Part shown: positions 54,915 through 63,251 of the stretch, in pieces
How positions within the stretch are numbered: position 1 is the first letter of the stretch
Layout: every line of letters begins with the position of its first letter
Origin: Catellatospora vulcania
Lineage (GTDB): Bacteria > Actinomycetota > Actinomycetes > Mycobacteriales > Micromonosporaceae
NCBI RefSeq assembly: GCF_009720385.1
Contig: NZ_WARX01000014.1
Coordinates: 1 to 64,000, forward strand
Direction of reading: 5' to 3'
DNA: 64,000 nucleotides
Translations under genes and position numbers: made by a program
The notes under the pieces: generated by a model
What the model was told of the DNA's origin: nothing
What the model saw: only the letters and a program-made list of their open reading frames with translations
Databases searched by the model: none

Positions 54915-55101
54915 TGGACGCGACCTCCTGCTGGGGTGGTGTGCTGTTACGTCTCGATTAAGGTCAGCCTACGTCGGCGGTAGGGAATAGCGTTGACACG
55001 GCCCCCCAGCGAAACCATGCGTAACGTGATAAACACGACAGCAATTCTGAGGACGGGTCGCGCATATCACTGGTCTGTCCCACAGAGTGGCATTCCATCG
55101 G

Positions 55102-56853
55102 CTATTCGGCGAACGATGTGCCATTCCAGCGGTACATCACGTCGCCGCCCTCGCCTCCGCCCGCCGGGAACGTGCCCACCATGAGCCCGCCGGGCGCCAG
55201 GTACCAGGAGCCGATGGTGCGCTCCGCGGGCGTGGGCACGCGGGCGACCGCGAACCATCCGTCCGGCGCCAGGTCGAAGACCACCAGGTTGTGGCCGACC
55301 CGCAGGTTCGTGGAGTCGAGCGCGCCGTCGGCGGCGCACGCCAGCAGCAGCACCAGGTAGGGCCGCCGGTCCGGGTCGAGGCGCGCCAGGTGCGGGCCGT
55401 TCGACGGAGCGCCCGGGACCAGCGCCCACTCGCGGTCGCCATCCTCGGCCACGCCGTCGGCGTCGAACACCGGCCGGACCGGACCCGCGGGCGCGGGCAG
55501 GCCGGCACAGGCCAGCTCGTCGGCCAGCCCGGTCAGGTCCAGGCGGCGCCCCTCCACGGTCGGCGCCACCGGCGGGTACGCGGCCGACACGTCCACCGGC
55601 ACGATCGCCCGCCCGTTCCAGCCGTAGCCGTAGACCATGCCGATCCGGTAGTCCTGCGGGCCGCCGTGCCACGGCTGCATCTCGAGATAGACGACCTGGT
55701 CCCCGGCCCAGACGGCGGGGTAGAACGCGCCGCGCTCCCCGGCCCAGCCCAGCCCGCGCAGCGTGCCGTCCGCCTCGCGGGTCACCACCAGCAGTTGCGA
55801 CCCTCCGTCGCCGCTGGTCTCGTTGTCGGACATGCAGCCGGTCCGCAGCACCGCCTCGGCCCGGCCGTCCCCGGTGAGGTCGACGTGGGTGACGTCGACG
55901 GGGTCGAAGCGCAGCTGTGGGAAGCCGCTGCCGCTGGTGACCCATGGCGACCCCTCGTCGGTGGCCGTCCGGAAGGTCAGCCGCCCGGCCGGGCAGCCAG
56001 GGGCGGGCGGCACGGTGATCACGGCGCCCCGCCAGTCGACGCCGCGGATCGGGTCGTCCGCCGAGATGACGGCGATCGGCGCGGGGCTCGGCGGCGGCGC
56101 GCTGGGCAGGGCGGCGGGGCTGGGGCTCGGGGACTGCGCGGGGGGCGGCGGCGTCCGGTCCGCCCGGACCGCCTGCAGCGCGAACACGGCCACCAGCGCG
56201 CAGATCGCCGCGGTCGCGGCGGCCAGCCCACCGCGGCGCAGCTGCCGCCGCCGGTCGCCCCGCCGGCGCACGTCCTGCGGCGCGACGCGCCCGCCGTCGC
56301 CGTGGGCGTGCTCGCCGAGCAGCGCCGCCAGCTCGGTGCGGCCGCGGTGCAGCCAGGACTTGACCGTCCCGGCGGGCACGCCCATCTCCCGCGCCACCTC
56401 GCTCACCGGCAGGTCGACGAGATGGTGCAGCACGATCGCCTGGCGCTGGTCCATCGGCAGCGCGCGCAGCGCGGTCACCAGCGCCACGTGCTCCGGGCCG
56501 GCCGCGGGCACGTCAGCGGGGCGCTGGCGCACCAGGTGCGCCGCAGCCACCCTCAGATTGCGCCAGCGGGACCGGGCCAGGTTGACGGTCACCCGGTACA
56601 CCCACGCGGGCGGGTTGTCGTAGCGGGAGATCTCAGCCCAGCGCTGCCAGGCCCGGCAGTACGCCTCCTGGGCCAGATCCTGCGCCTGCTCCCGGTCACC
56701 GGTCAGACCGAACGCCACCGCTACGGTGCCTGCGTAGTTCGCCTGGTAGAACGCGTCGAAGTCGGTGGCGTCGAGGGCACGCCGGGCCGCGGCGCGCGAC
56801 GCGGGGGCCGACAGCGCCGCCGGTCGTGGCGGGGGCGGGACGGACATCGTCAT
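55102..56853 (-). CDS. SigE-family ECF sigma factor fused to a membrane anchor and ectodomain
   Basis: A 583-residue protein. Residues about 30-185 are a sigma factor: FDAFYQANYAGTVAVAFGL, AQDLAQEAYCRAWQRW, LRALPMDQRQAIVLHHLVDL, MGVPAGTVKSWLHRGRTELA. An Arg-rich stretch (DRRRQLRRGG) and a membrane segment at about 209-229 follow, then a Pro/Ser linker and a 330-residue exported domain with an FG-GAP/VCBS-like motif (VDLTGDGRAEAV). The frame is continuous, with no stop between the parts. It is divergent from nuoA by 77 bases. A tethered sigma presumably needs release to act (inference). Confidence 0.82.
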   Translation of the reverse strand: MTMSVPPPPRPAALSAPASRAAARRALDATDFDAFYQANYAGTVAVAFGLTGDREQAQDLAQEAYCRAWQRWAEISRYDNPPAWVYRVTVNLARSRWRNLRVAAAHLVRQRPADVPAAGPEHVALVTALRALPMDQRQAIVLHHLVDLPVSEVAREMGVPAGTVKSWLHRGRTELAALLGEHAHGDGGRVAPQDVRRRGDRRRQLRRGGLAAATAAICALVAVFALQAVRADRTPPPPAQSPSPSPAALPSAPPPSPAPIAVISADDPIRGVDWRGAVITVPPAPGCPAGRLTFRTATDEGSPWVTSGSGFPQLRFDPVDVTHVDLTGDGRAEAVLRTGCMSDNETSGDGGSQLLVVTREADGTLRGLGWAGERGAFYPAVWAGDQVVYLEMQPWHGGPQDYRIGMVYGYGWNGRAIVPVDVSAAYPPVAPTVEGRRLDLTGLADELACAGLPAPAGPVRPVFDADGVAEDGDREWALVPGAPSNGPHLARLDPDRRPYLVLLLACAADGALDSTNLRVGHNLVVFDLAPDGWFAVARVPTPAERTIGSWYLAPGGLMVGTFPAGGGEGGDVMYRWNGTSFAE

Positions 56854-56930
56854 GCAGGGTCACACACGATGGCCCGCCGTGCGGTTGCACGAAATCCCCG
56901 GCGTTCATCGCCAGCCGTTAGGCTGCGGTC

Positions 56931-57302
56931 GTGAACGGTTACCTCGACGCGTACGCGACGGTGGCGTTGCTGCTGCTGGTCGGTGTGCTGATCATCGGAG
57001 GGGCGTACGCGGCCAACCGGCTGCTGCGCCCGTCGCGACCCAACGCGGCCGAGGGCAAACTCGACACGTACGAGTGCGGTCTCGACCCGGTCGAGGGCGG
57101 CTGGGCGCAGATGCAGATTCGTTACTACGTCTACGCGTACCTGTATGTGCTGTTCGCGGTCGAGGCGGTCTTCCTGTTCCCGTGGGCGGTCGTCTATGCC
57201 CGATCGGGCATGGCGGTGGTCCTGGAGATGGCCGTTTTCGTCGCCGTGCTGGCATTGGGCCTGCTCTACGCGTGGCGGAAGAACGCGTTGCGCTGGCTGT
57301 GA
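56931..57302 (+). CDS. nuoA: NADH-quinone oxidoreductase subunit A, stand-alone
   Basis: A 123-residue membrane subunit with three spans. GKLDTYECGLDPVEGGWAQM and IRYYVYAYLYVLFAVEAVFLF are the NuoA/NdhC signature. TAGGCT six bases before the GTG suggests a leaderless transcript. No nuoB or other nuo genes follow. In Streptomyces a second nuo cluster lies near korAB, so this may be a surviving piece of such a cluster, or it may supply complex I from a separate locus. Confidence 0.9.
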   Translation: MNGYLDAYATVALLLLVGVLIIGGAYAANRLLRPSRPNAAEGKLDTYECGLDPVEGGWAQMQIRYYVYAYLYVLFAVEAVFLFPWAVVYARSGMAVVLEMAVFVAVLALGLLYAWRKNALRWL

Positions 57303-57441
57303 CCGCGTCGCGCACCCCGCGCCCGGTCGGCTGAACGCCGAGTTACCGCGTGGTAATGAGCCGGACGGTTCCCGTGCCACGGGCCGGACAGCTCGGGTGG
57401 CAGGGTCGCGCTGGAGCGCCACTCGTGCCACGATCGTGGGC

Positions 57442-57999
57442 ATGGGCAACCTGCTGCTGCTGATCGTCGTCGCGCTCACCGTGGGCGCCGTGGTGTTCGG
57501 GGTGATGACGCTGGTCACCGGGGGTGACCCGGGCCTCGCGCCGGCCGAGCCGGACGAGCGAGCCACTCCGTTGCCCGCCGACCGCCCGCTCGTCGAGGGC
57601 GACGTGTCCCGGGTGACGTTCGACCCGACCTGGCGCGGATACCGGATGGCGCAGGTCGATCAGACGCTGCGCCGGCTGGCGTACGACATCGGTTACAAGA
57701 GCGAGCTGATCCAGGTGCTCGAAGCCGAGGTCACCGCGCTGCGCGAGGGTCGCGTCGAGGACGCCGACACCCTCGCCCGCGCCCGTGCCAGCGCGCTGGG
57801 CGTGATCACCTCCGGTGCCGCGGCCGACGAGCCGGTGGACGCCGCCGACGAGACCCCCGCCGAGGACGCCGAAGCGGCCGACCCGGCCGTGATCGACGCC
57901 GAGGCCGGCGAGCAGCCGGTCGACGAGGCCGACCACGAGACCGACCCGGTGCCCGCCGAGGTGGACGAGGCGTCGGCCGGCGAGCCGGTCCGGCGGTGA
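57442..57999 (+). CDS. DivIVA-domain protein with N-terminal membrane segment
   Basis: A 185-residue protein: membrane segment at residues 3-25 (LLLLIVVALTVGAVVFGVM), then FDPTWRGYRMAQVDQTLRRL, the DivIVA/Wag31-like coiled-coil start, and a coiled coil (LIQVLEAEVTALREGRVED). The C-terminal half is acidic low complexity. Such proteins localise to poles or septa. The SRPBCC gene overlaps its stop by four bases. Confidence 0.8.
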   Translation: MGNLLLLIVVALTVGAVVFGVMTLVTGGDPGLAPAEPDERATPLPADRPLVEGDVSRVTFDPTWRGYRMAQVDQTLRRLAYDIGYKSELIQVLEAEVTALREGRVEDADTLARARASALGVITSGAAADEPVDAADETPAEDAEAADPAVIDAEAGEQPVDEADHETDPVPAEVDEASAGEPVRR

Positions 58000-58472
58000 C
58001 GGCAGACGATCCCACCACCCCCGGCGCCGGAGAGGTCACCGCGACGATCATCGTGGCCGCGCCGGCCGAGCGGGTGTTCGCCGCGTTCATGGCGTGGGAG
58101 CGGCAGAGCGACTGGATCCCGCTGACCAAGGTGCGGGTGCTCGAGGGCGACGGCGGCGAGGGCACCGTGATCGAGGCGATCACCGTGGCCGGTCCGGCCG
58201 TGCTGCGCGACGAGATGCGGGTGGTCAAAGTGGACCCGCCCTACGAGGTGCGAGTCGTCCACCAGGGCAAGGTGCTGCGGGGCCCGGGTGTCATGCGGTG
58301 CACCCCGATGGGCGGCGACCGTACTCAGGTGGTCTGGCACGAGTGGTTCCACCTGCCCGGCGGCGTCGCGGGACGGCTGGCCTGGCCCCTGCTCTGGCCC
58401 GGGTCCAAGGTCAGCCTCAAACAGGCCCTGAAGCGCTTCGCGAAGCTGGTCGAAGCCGGCCGCCTGCCGTGA
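57996..58472 (+). CDS. SRPBCC-family (START-like) protein
   Basis: A 158-residue helix-grip protein: ATIIVAAPAERVFAAFMAWE at the N-terminus, VVKVDPPYEVRVVHQGKV and the C-terminal helix LKQALKRFAKLVEAG. These proteins bind hydrophobic ligands; the ligand is unknown. GTG at 57996 overlaps the DivIVA-like gene. Confidence 0.85.
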   Translation: MTADDPTTPGAGEVTATIIVAAPAERVFAAFMAWERQSDWIPLTKVRVLEGDGGEGTVIEAITVAGPAVLRDEMRVVKVDPPYEVRVVHQGKVLRGPGVMRCTPMGGDRTQVVWHEWFHLPGGVAGRLAWPLLWPGSKVSLKQALKRFAKLVEAGRLP

Positions 58473-58488
58473 GTGAACGGTAAGCAGG

Positions 58489-58517
58489 GAAACCTTCTAT
58501 CAGCGAAACCTTCTATC
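58489..58517 (+). repeat. Direct repeat upstream of the Uma2 gene
   Basis: GAAACCTTCTATC occurs at 58489-58501 and 58505-58517, a 16-base period. The TAGCCT -10 of the Uma2 gene is at 58532-58537, so the second copy sits near the expected -35. A regulator site is possible. Confidence 0.5.
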
Positions 58518-58543
58518 GTGAGCCGTCACGGTAGCCTTCAACC

Positions 58544-59188
58544 GTGGCTCCCACGACTTCCGAAGGGGACGCGATGAGTGCTGCCGTCGCCAAGCTCGCG
58601 CAGCTGCGCCCAGGCGTGCGCGGTTACACCGTCGCCGATCTGCACACCCTCCCGGAAGTCGGCCCGCGGTACGAGCTGCTCGACGGGAGCATCGTCATGT
58701 CCCCCTCCGCCACCAGCGCCCACAACATGATCGCGCGCTGGATCGCGCAACTGATCGAGGATGCCGACCCCGGCGACGGCTACGTGGTGAGCACCGACCA
58801 GTCCGTCGCCATCGATGATCACAACGAGCCCCGCCCGGACATCGTGGTGCTGCCCGCAGCCCACATCGACGATTCGCCGTTCCCGGTCGACGGGGTGCAG
58901 TTGGTGGTGGAGGTCGTGTCGCCGACGTCGGCGCTACGGGACACCGAGGTCAAGCGCGTGTTGTACGCGCGAGCCGGGGTCCCGTTCTACTGGGTGGTCG
59001 TGCCGGATCCCGACGCCGATGCCATCGCACTCGCGGAACTGGTGCTGGAGGGCGGCAAATACCGCTACGCGACGCATTACACGTCCGGGGTGTTCCGCAC
59101 GGAGCAGCCCTGGCCGGTGGAGATCGACCTGCCGGCGCTGGCCGCGCGGACGGCGCGCTACCGCAGGCCGTCCGTCGGCACGTCCTGA
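58544..59188 (+). CDS. Uma2-family (DUF820) endonuclease-fold protein
   Basis: A 214-residue protein of the PD-(D/E)XK superfamily. YELLDGSIVMSPSATSAH, EPRPDIVVLPAAHID and QLVVEVVSPTSALRDTEVKR supply the Glu/Asp/Lys-type active site, and FYWVVVPDPDADAI follows. Members are abundant in actinobacteria and cyanobacteria with unclear roles. GTG at 58544 has TAGCCT six bases upstream; ATG at 58574 with GAAGGGGA is the alternative. Confidence 0.83.
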   Translation: MAPTTSEGDAMSAAVAKLAQLRPGVRGYTVADLHTLPEVGPRYELLDGSIVMSPSATSAHNMIARWIAQLIEDADPGDGYVVSTDQSVAIDDHNEPRPDIVVLPAAHIDDSPFPVDGVQLVVEVVSPTSALRDTEVKRVLYARAGVPFYWVVVPDPDADAIALAELVLEGGKYRYATHYTSGVFRTEQPWPVEIDLPALAARTARYRRPSVGTS

Positions 59189-59195
59189 TCCGGCG

Positions 59196-60107
59196 TCATT
59201 CGACCCGGACGGCCCGCGAGGCGGGCGGTGCGGCGGCAGCCGCCGCTGCGGGGACCGGTCTCGGGGCGGGTGCCGCGCCGGGGGACCAGCCGGGCCCGCG
59301 GACCAGCGTCGGCAGCCAGTGCCAGACCGGGCGGGCACGTAGGTCGCGGAAGATCGCGGCGTACTCGTGGTAGGCCACCCGGAGCGGGTTGTAGGTCGTG
59401 ATGTTCTTGGTGAGGCCGTAGATCGGGCGTTCGGTCTCGGGGGCGAACGAGCCGAACATCCGGTCCCAGATGATCAGGATGCCGCCGAAGTTGCGGTCGA
59501 GGTAGCCGCCCTGCGAGGCGTGGTGCACCCGGTGGTGCGACGGGGTGTTGAAGACGAACTCGTAGGGCCGCCACATCTTGTCGATGCGCTCGGTGTGGAT
59601 CCAGAACTGGTAGAGCAGGTTGATGCCGCCGCAGAAGGCGGTGACGGCCGGGTTGACCCCGACCGCGGCCAGCGGCAGGTAGAACAGGAACCCGGTGAAG
59701 CCGGTCCACGACTGGCGCAGCGCGGTCGACAGGTTGAACGTCCGCGACGAGTGGTGCACCACGTGCGAGGCCCACAGCAGGCGGATCACGTGGTGGCCGC
59801 GGTGCGACCAGTAGTAGCAGAGGTCCTGCGCGATGAGGAACAGCGGCAGGGCCCACCAGTGGAAGTCGATCCGCAGCGGCGTCGCCAGGTAGATCGCGCT
59901 GGTCGCGACAGCCGTGCCGAGGCCCCAGAGCACGTCCCAGCCGAGGCTGCCCAGGCCCATGCTGATGTTCGTCGCGGTGTCCTTGCCGCCGTAGCCCACC
60001 TCGTCCTCGTCAGGATGGAACCAGTAGGACACCCGTTCGAGGACCATGAGCAGAATGAACAGCGGCACCGAGTACAGCACCACTGGTGGGAAGGCCGGGA
60101 GCTCCAT
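59196..60107 (-). CDS. Sterol desaturase/fatty acid hydroxylase family protein
   Basis: A 303-residue membrane di-iron enzyme. The three histidine boxes are YWSHRGHHVI, SHVVHHSSRTFN and SHHRVHHASQ; about four membrane segments precede and separate them. It hydroxylates or desaturates a lipid, sterol or carotenoid-like substrate, unidentified. It ends 8 bases from the convergent Uma2 gene. Confidence 0.87.
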   Translation of the reverse strand: MELPAFPPVVLYSVPLFILLMVLERVSYWFHPDEDEVGYGGKDTATNISMGLGSLGWDVLWGLGTAVATSAIYLATPLRIDFHWWALPLFLIAQDLCYYWSHRGHHVIRLLWASHVVHHSSRTFNLSTALRQSWTGFTGFLFYLPLAAVGVNPAVTAFCGGINLLYQFWIHTERIDKMWRPYEFVFNTPSHHRVHHASQGGYLDRNFGGILIIWDRMFGSFAPETERPIYGLTKNITTYNPLRVAYHEYAAIFRDLRARPVWHWLPTLVRGPGWSPGAAPAPRPVPAAAAAAAPPASRAVRVE

Positions 60108-60149
60108 GAGTTCCGAAGGCTATTCGCGTTCTAACAAGGGGGCAATAGG

Positions 60150-60728
60150 GTGAGCGACCTCATCGTCGGTGACGACGGGCTGGCCCGCTGCGCGTGGTCG
60201 GCCGGTGCGCCGGAGTACCGCGCCTACCACGACGAGGAGTGGGGCACGCCGCTGCGCGGCGACGACGCGTTGTTCGAGCGGGTGAGCCTGGAGGCGTTCC
60301 AGTCCGGACTGTCCTGGATCACGATCCTGCGCAAGCGGCCCGGGTTCCGGGCGGCGTTCGCCGGGTTCCACCTGGAGACCGTGGCCGCCTTCGGGCCCGC
60401 CGACGTCGAGCGGCTGCTGGCCGACGCCGGAATCGTGCGCAACCGGTCCAAGATCGAGGCCACGCTGCACAACGCCCGGGTCGCCCTGGAGCTGCCGGGC
60501 GGGCTGAGCGCGCTGCTGTGGTCGTACGCCCCGCCGCCCGGCCGCCGTCGTCCCGCCTCCCGTGCCGACGTGCCCGCCACCTCGGAGGCGTCCGTCGCGA
60601 TGGCCAAGGCGCTCAAGAAGCGCGGGCTGCGTTTCGTCGGACCCACCACCGCGTACGCGCTCATGCAGGCCACCGGCATGGTCGACGATCACCTGGCAGG
60701 CTGCCACGTTGCCGTCCGGCCGCTGTGA
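60150..60728 (+). CDS. tag: DNA-3-methyladenine glycosylase I
   Basis: A 192-residue base-excision repair enzyme. RCAWSAGAPEYRAYHDEEWG, GLSWITILRKRPGFRAAFAG, and the zinc-snap residues (Cys near 13, His near 28, HLAGCH at the end) identify Tag. GTG at 60150 lies after AAGGGGG. It removes N3-methyladenine from alkylated DNA. Confidence 0.92.
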   Translation: MSDLIVGDDGLARCAWSAGAPEYRAYHDEEWGTPLRGDDALFERVSLEAFQSGLSWITILRKRPGFRAAFAGFHLETVAAFGPADVERLLADAGIVRNRSKIEATLHNARVALELPGGLSALLWSYAPPPGRRRPASRADVPATSEASVAMAKALKKRGLRFVGPTTAYALMQATGMVDDHLAGCHVAVRPL

Positions 60729-60740
60729 TGGGATGAGCGG

Positions 60741-60941
60741 GTGAGTAGGAAGTGGCTGGTCAGTGTGGCGTTGCCGATCGAGGCGGAGTCGGCGGAGGAG
60801 GCGGTCCGGGAGTACTGGCGCTACGTCAGCGAACTGGGCCCGGACGAGCTGCCCGCCTACGTGTCGCCGGCGGGGGACGAGCTGCAGATGACGGCGTACG
60901 TCACCGACGGCGTCGCCCCCCTCGATCCCGAAGAGGACTAG
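60741..60941 (+). CDS. Small conserved hypothetical protein
   Basis: A 66-residue acidic protein (LVSVALPIEAESAEEAVREY, GDELQMTAYVTDG). It begins 13 bases after tag. Its stop codon shares the tetranucleotide CTAG with the stop of the convergent enoyl-CoA hydratase gene. No function recognised. Confidence 0.65.
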   Translation: MSRKWLVSVALPIEAESAEEAVREYWRYVSELGPDELPAYVSPAGDELQMTAYVTDGVAPLDPEED

Positions 60942-61723
60942 CGCCCCCCGAACACCGGCTTGCGCTTGTTCACGAAGGCGTCGGTGGACTCGCGGTGGTC
61001 GGCGGTGCCGCCGGACAGCCGCTGCGCGGCCAGCTCGACCAGCAGCGCGTCGGCCAGCGTGCCGGTCGCGCCGTGCAGCAGCTCGCGCTTGATCTGGCCG
61101 TACGCCACCGTCGGGCCGGCCGCCAGCCGGGCCGCCAGCTCCTGCGCCACCGGCAGCACCTGGTCGTCGTCGTCGGTCAGCCTGGTCAGCAGCCCCAGCC
61201 GGTGCGCCTCGTCCGCCTTCACGGGCTCGGCCAGCAGTAGCAGCTCGGCGGCCTTGGCCGCGCCGATCATGCGGGGCAGGGTCCAGGACACGGCGGTGTC
61301 GGCGGCCAGGCCCACCCGCGCGAAGGCCATCAGGTACGACGTCGACGGGCCGCCGATGCGCAGATCGCACAGGAAGGCCAGGCCCGCCCCTGCGCCCGCG
61401 GCCGGGCCGCGCACCGCCGCGACCACCGGCTTGGGCAGCTCGGCCAGCGCCAGCGCCATCGGGTTGTAGTGCTCCTCGACGGTGTCCAGCGGGGCCTTGT
61501 CGCCCATGGTGGCCATGTGCTCGCGCAGGTCCTGCCCGACGCAGAAAGCCCGGCCCGCCCCCGCGAGCACCACCGCGCGGCACGCCGGGTCGGCGGCCAG
61601 CTCCTCGAACGTCTCCCGCAGCGCGACCTTGAGCGCGACGTCGAGCGAGTTAAGGGAGTCGGGGCGGTTCATGGTGACGGTGACGACGCCCTCGGCGCGG
61701 TCGACGAGCAGCGGTGCGGACAT
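60938..61723 (-). CDS. Enoyl-CoA hydratase/isomerase family protein
   Basis: A 261-residue crotonase-fold protein. The first oxyanion-hole motif is GAGRAFCVGQDLREH and the second AVRGPAAGAGAGLAFLCDLRI; GLAADTAVSWTLPRMIG follows. The NMT... FCVGQDL pattern resembles PaaG-type isomerases, and the gene is cotranscribed with a PaaX-type regulator, so aromatic (phenylacetate-type) catabolism is possible. ATG at 61723 shares its A with the stop codon of that regulator (TGATG). Confidence 0.87.
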   Translation of the reverse strand: MSAPLLVDRAEGVVTVTMNRPDSLNSLDVALKVALRETFEELAADPACRAVVLAGAGRAFCVGQDLREHMATMGDKAPLDTVEEHYNPMALALAELPKPVVAAVRGPAAGAGAGLAFLCDLRIGGPSTSYLMAFARVGLAADTAVSWTLPRMIGAAKAAELLLLAEPVKADEAHRLGLLTRLTDDDDQVLPVAQELAARLAAGPTVAYGQIKRELLHGATGTLADALLVELAAQRLSGGTADHRESTDAFVNKRKPVFGGR

Positions 61724-62514
61724 CAGCTCTCCCTGAGGCAGTGGTCGACGAAACGGTCGGCGGCGGGCCGCAGCCGGGCGGCCTGCCGGTCGAAGAAGGC
61801 GGCCGCGGCGGTGCCGGGCCAGTCCGGCGGCAGCAGCGAGGCGGGCAGCTGCGGGTCGCGGAACAGGAACGCGCGCCAGGCGTGCACCAGGGCGCACCGG
61901 GCCGCGTACGCGGTGCGGTCGTCGGTCAGCCGGGTGATCGCGCCGACCACCGGCGTGAGCTGCGCCACGAACCCGGCGTACGAGGCGCCCACGGCCGGCA
62001 CGTTCCACGCTCTCATGATCAGTTCTCGGGCGCCGGTATCCCCGCCGGTGTGGGCCGCGGAGAAGCGCTCGAAGCGCACCCCGGCGTCGGCCAGCAGCCC
62101 GTCGACCTCGCCTGCGGGCCGGGCGGCGAGCCAGACACCGGTCTCCAGCCGCCCGTAGCCGAGGAAGGTCAGCTCGGCGGCGAGCCGGTCGCGCTCGGTG
62201 CGAACATCCGGTGCGGAGATCACCAGAAGGTCGAAATGTCCGTCCCAGGAGCTGCGGCCGGTCCGGTAGATGCGGGCGGCGGCCTCGTCGAGGCGGCGAA
62301 CGGCCCGCGGGGTCAGGTGGTAGCCGGGTCCGGCGGGCAGTCGTACCGGCGCGAGCCAGCCTTGTCGCACCATGCGGGACACCGCGGTACGTACCGCCGG
62401 TGCGGCGACACCCAGCGGCGCGAGCAGCCGGATGAGGGCCGCGATGGTGGCTCTGCCACCACGTTGCCGCAGGTGATCGCCGTAGAGGTCGAAGAGTGCG
62501 GAACGGGCCTGCAT
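61723..62514 (-). CDS. PaaX-family transcriptional repressor
   Basis: A 263-residue regulator: N-terminal winged helix (RSALFDLYGDHLRQRGGRA, APAVRTAVSRMVRQGWLAPV), then the PaaX effector domain (SSWDGHFDLLVISAPDVRTE, LGYGRLETGVWLAARP). PaaX represses phenylacetate-degradation genes and responds to phenylacetyl-CoA; here only one such candidate gene follows. ATG at 62514 is chosen because family N-termini begin near there; no clear ribosome site is present. Confidence 0.85.
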   Translation of the reverse strand: MQARSALFDLYGDHLRQRGGRATIAALIRLLAPLGVAAPAVRTAVSRMVRQGWLAPVRLPAGPGYHLTPRAVRRLDEAAARIYRTGRSSWDGHFDLLVISAPDVRTERDRLAAELTFLGYGRLETGVWLAARPAGEVDGLLADAGVRFERFSAAHTGGDTGARELIMRAWNVPAVGASYAGFVAQLTPVVGAITRLTDDRTAYAARCALVHAWRAFLFRDPQLPASLLPPDWPGTAAAAFFDRQAARLRPAADRFVDHCLRES

Positions 62515-62800
62515 GAGGGGTGATTGTGACAGATGTGAACTGTGCTGGCGAGATGATGTCACACCGTGACCGGCCCGGTTTGGGCTTAGCGGAGTCCATC
62601 AGGGAAAATCATTGGTCGGCACCCGTTCGTGTGGCCCCACCCAACCACACGCCGGTGCCGGACGGCGTACGGGACGGCGCGTCGCGGCGAGGCTGCATCG
62701 GCAGCCGTCGCGAGGTTTCGTCGGCGGAGCAGGCGGGGAGACCCGCCAAGTCTTGCATTCAACCCGAGTGCAGGTCTGGCAAGTCTGAGGGGAGACACAC

Positions 62801-62968
62801 ATGGCGGCGATGAAGCCGCGGACGGGCGACGGTCCGCTGGAGGTCACCAAAGAGGGCCGGGGAATCGTCATGCGCGTGCCGCTGGAAGGCGGCGGGCGGC
62901 TTGTGGTGGAGATGACACCAGACGAGGCCACCGCTCTCGGCGAGGCCCTCAAACTGGCCGTCGGCTGA
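62801..62968 (+). CDS. DUF3117 family protein
   Basis: A 55-residue protein (MAAMKPRTGDGPLEVTKEGR, ending EALKLAVG) identical in layout to the small DUF3117 proteins conserved across actinobacteria. GAGGGGAG is 7 bases before the ATG at 62801. The fold is two short strands and a helix; function is unknown. It is too short for most ORF searches. Confidence 0.9.
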   Translation: MAAMKPRTGDGPLEVTKEGRGIVMRVPLEGGGRLVVEMTPDEATALGEALKLAVG

Positions 62969-63251
62969 CATCGGGACCGGCCGGGCCCCATCCCGGCCGT
63001 CCAACCCACCCCTCACCGGCTCACGTGGCGCGCTGACCGCGCGGCGCGGAGCCGCCTTCACCCCCATTGCACCCACCCCCTCCTGACCAGCGGGAACGTG
63101 CCCTGGATCCGGTATGCCGCGCGGACGGCACACCGTCGCCGGGCGCGCGCGCACCAGCACTCCGTCGCGGCCGGCGCCGGAGGCAGCGCGATATGGTCAG
63201 GCGGTCGGCGGCCGGTGGGGCGTCGGCGGCACAGCCAGTGAAGGGGCAGGG

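Noticed and set aside
54993-54998. TTGACA upstream of korA on the plus strand
   Set aside because: It faces away from korA and no -10 is found at a proper distance; no plus-strand gene follows.
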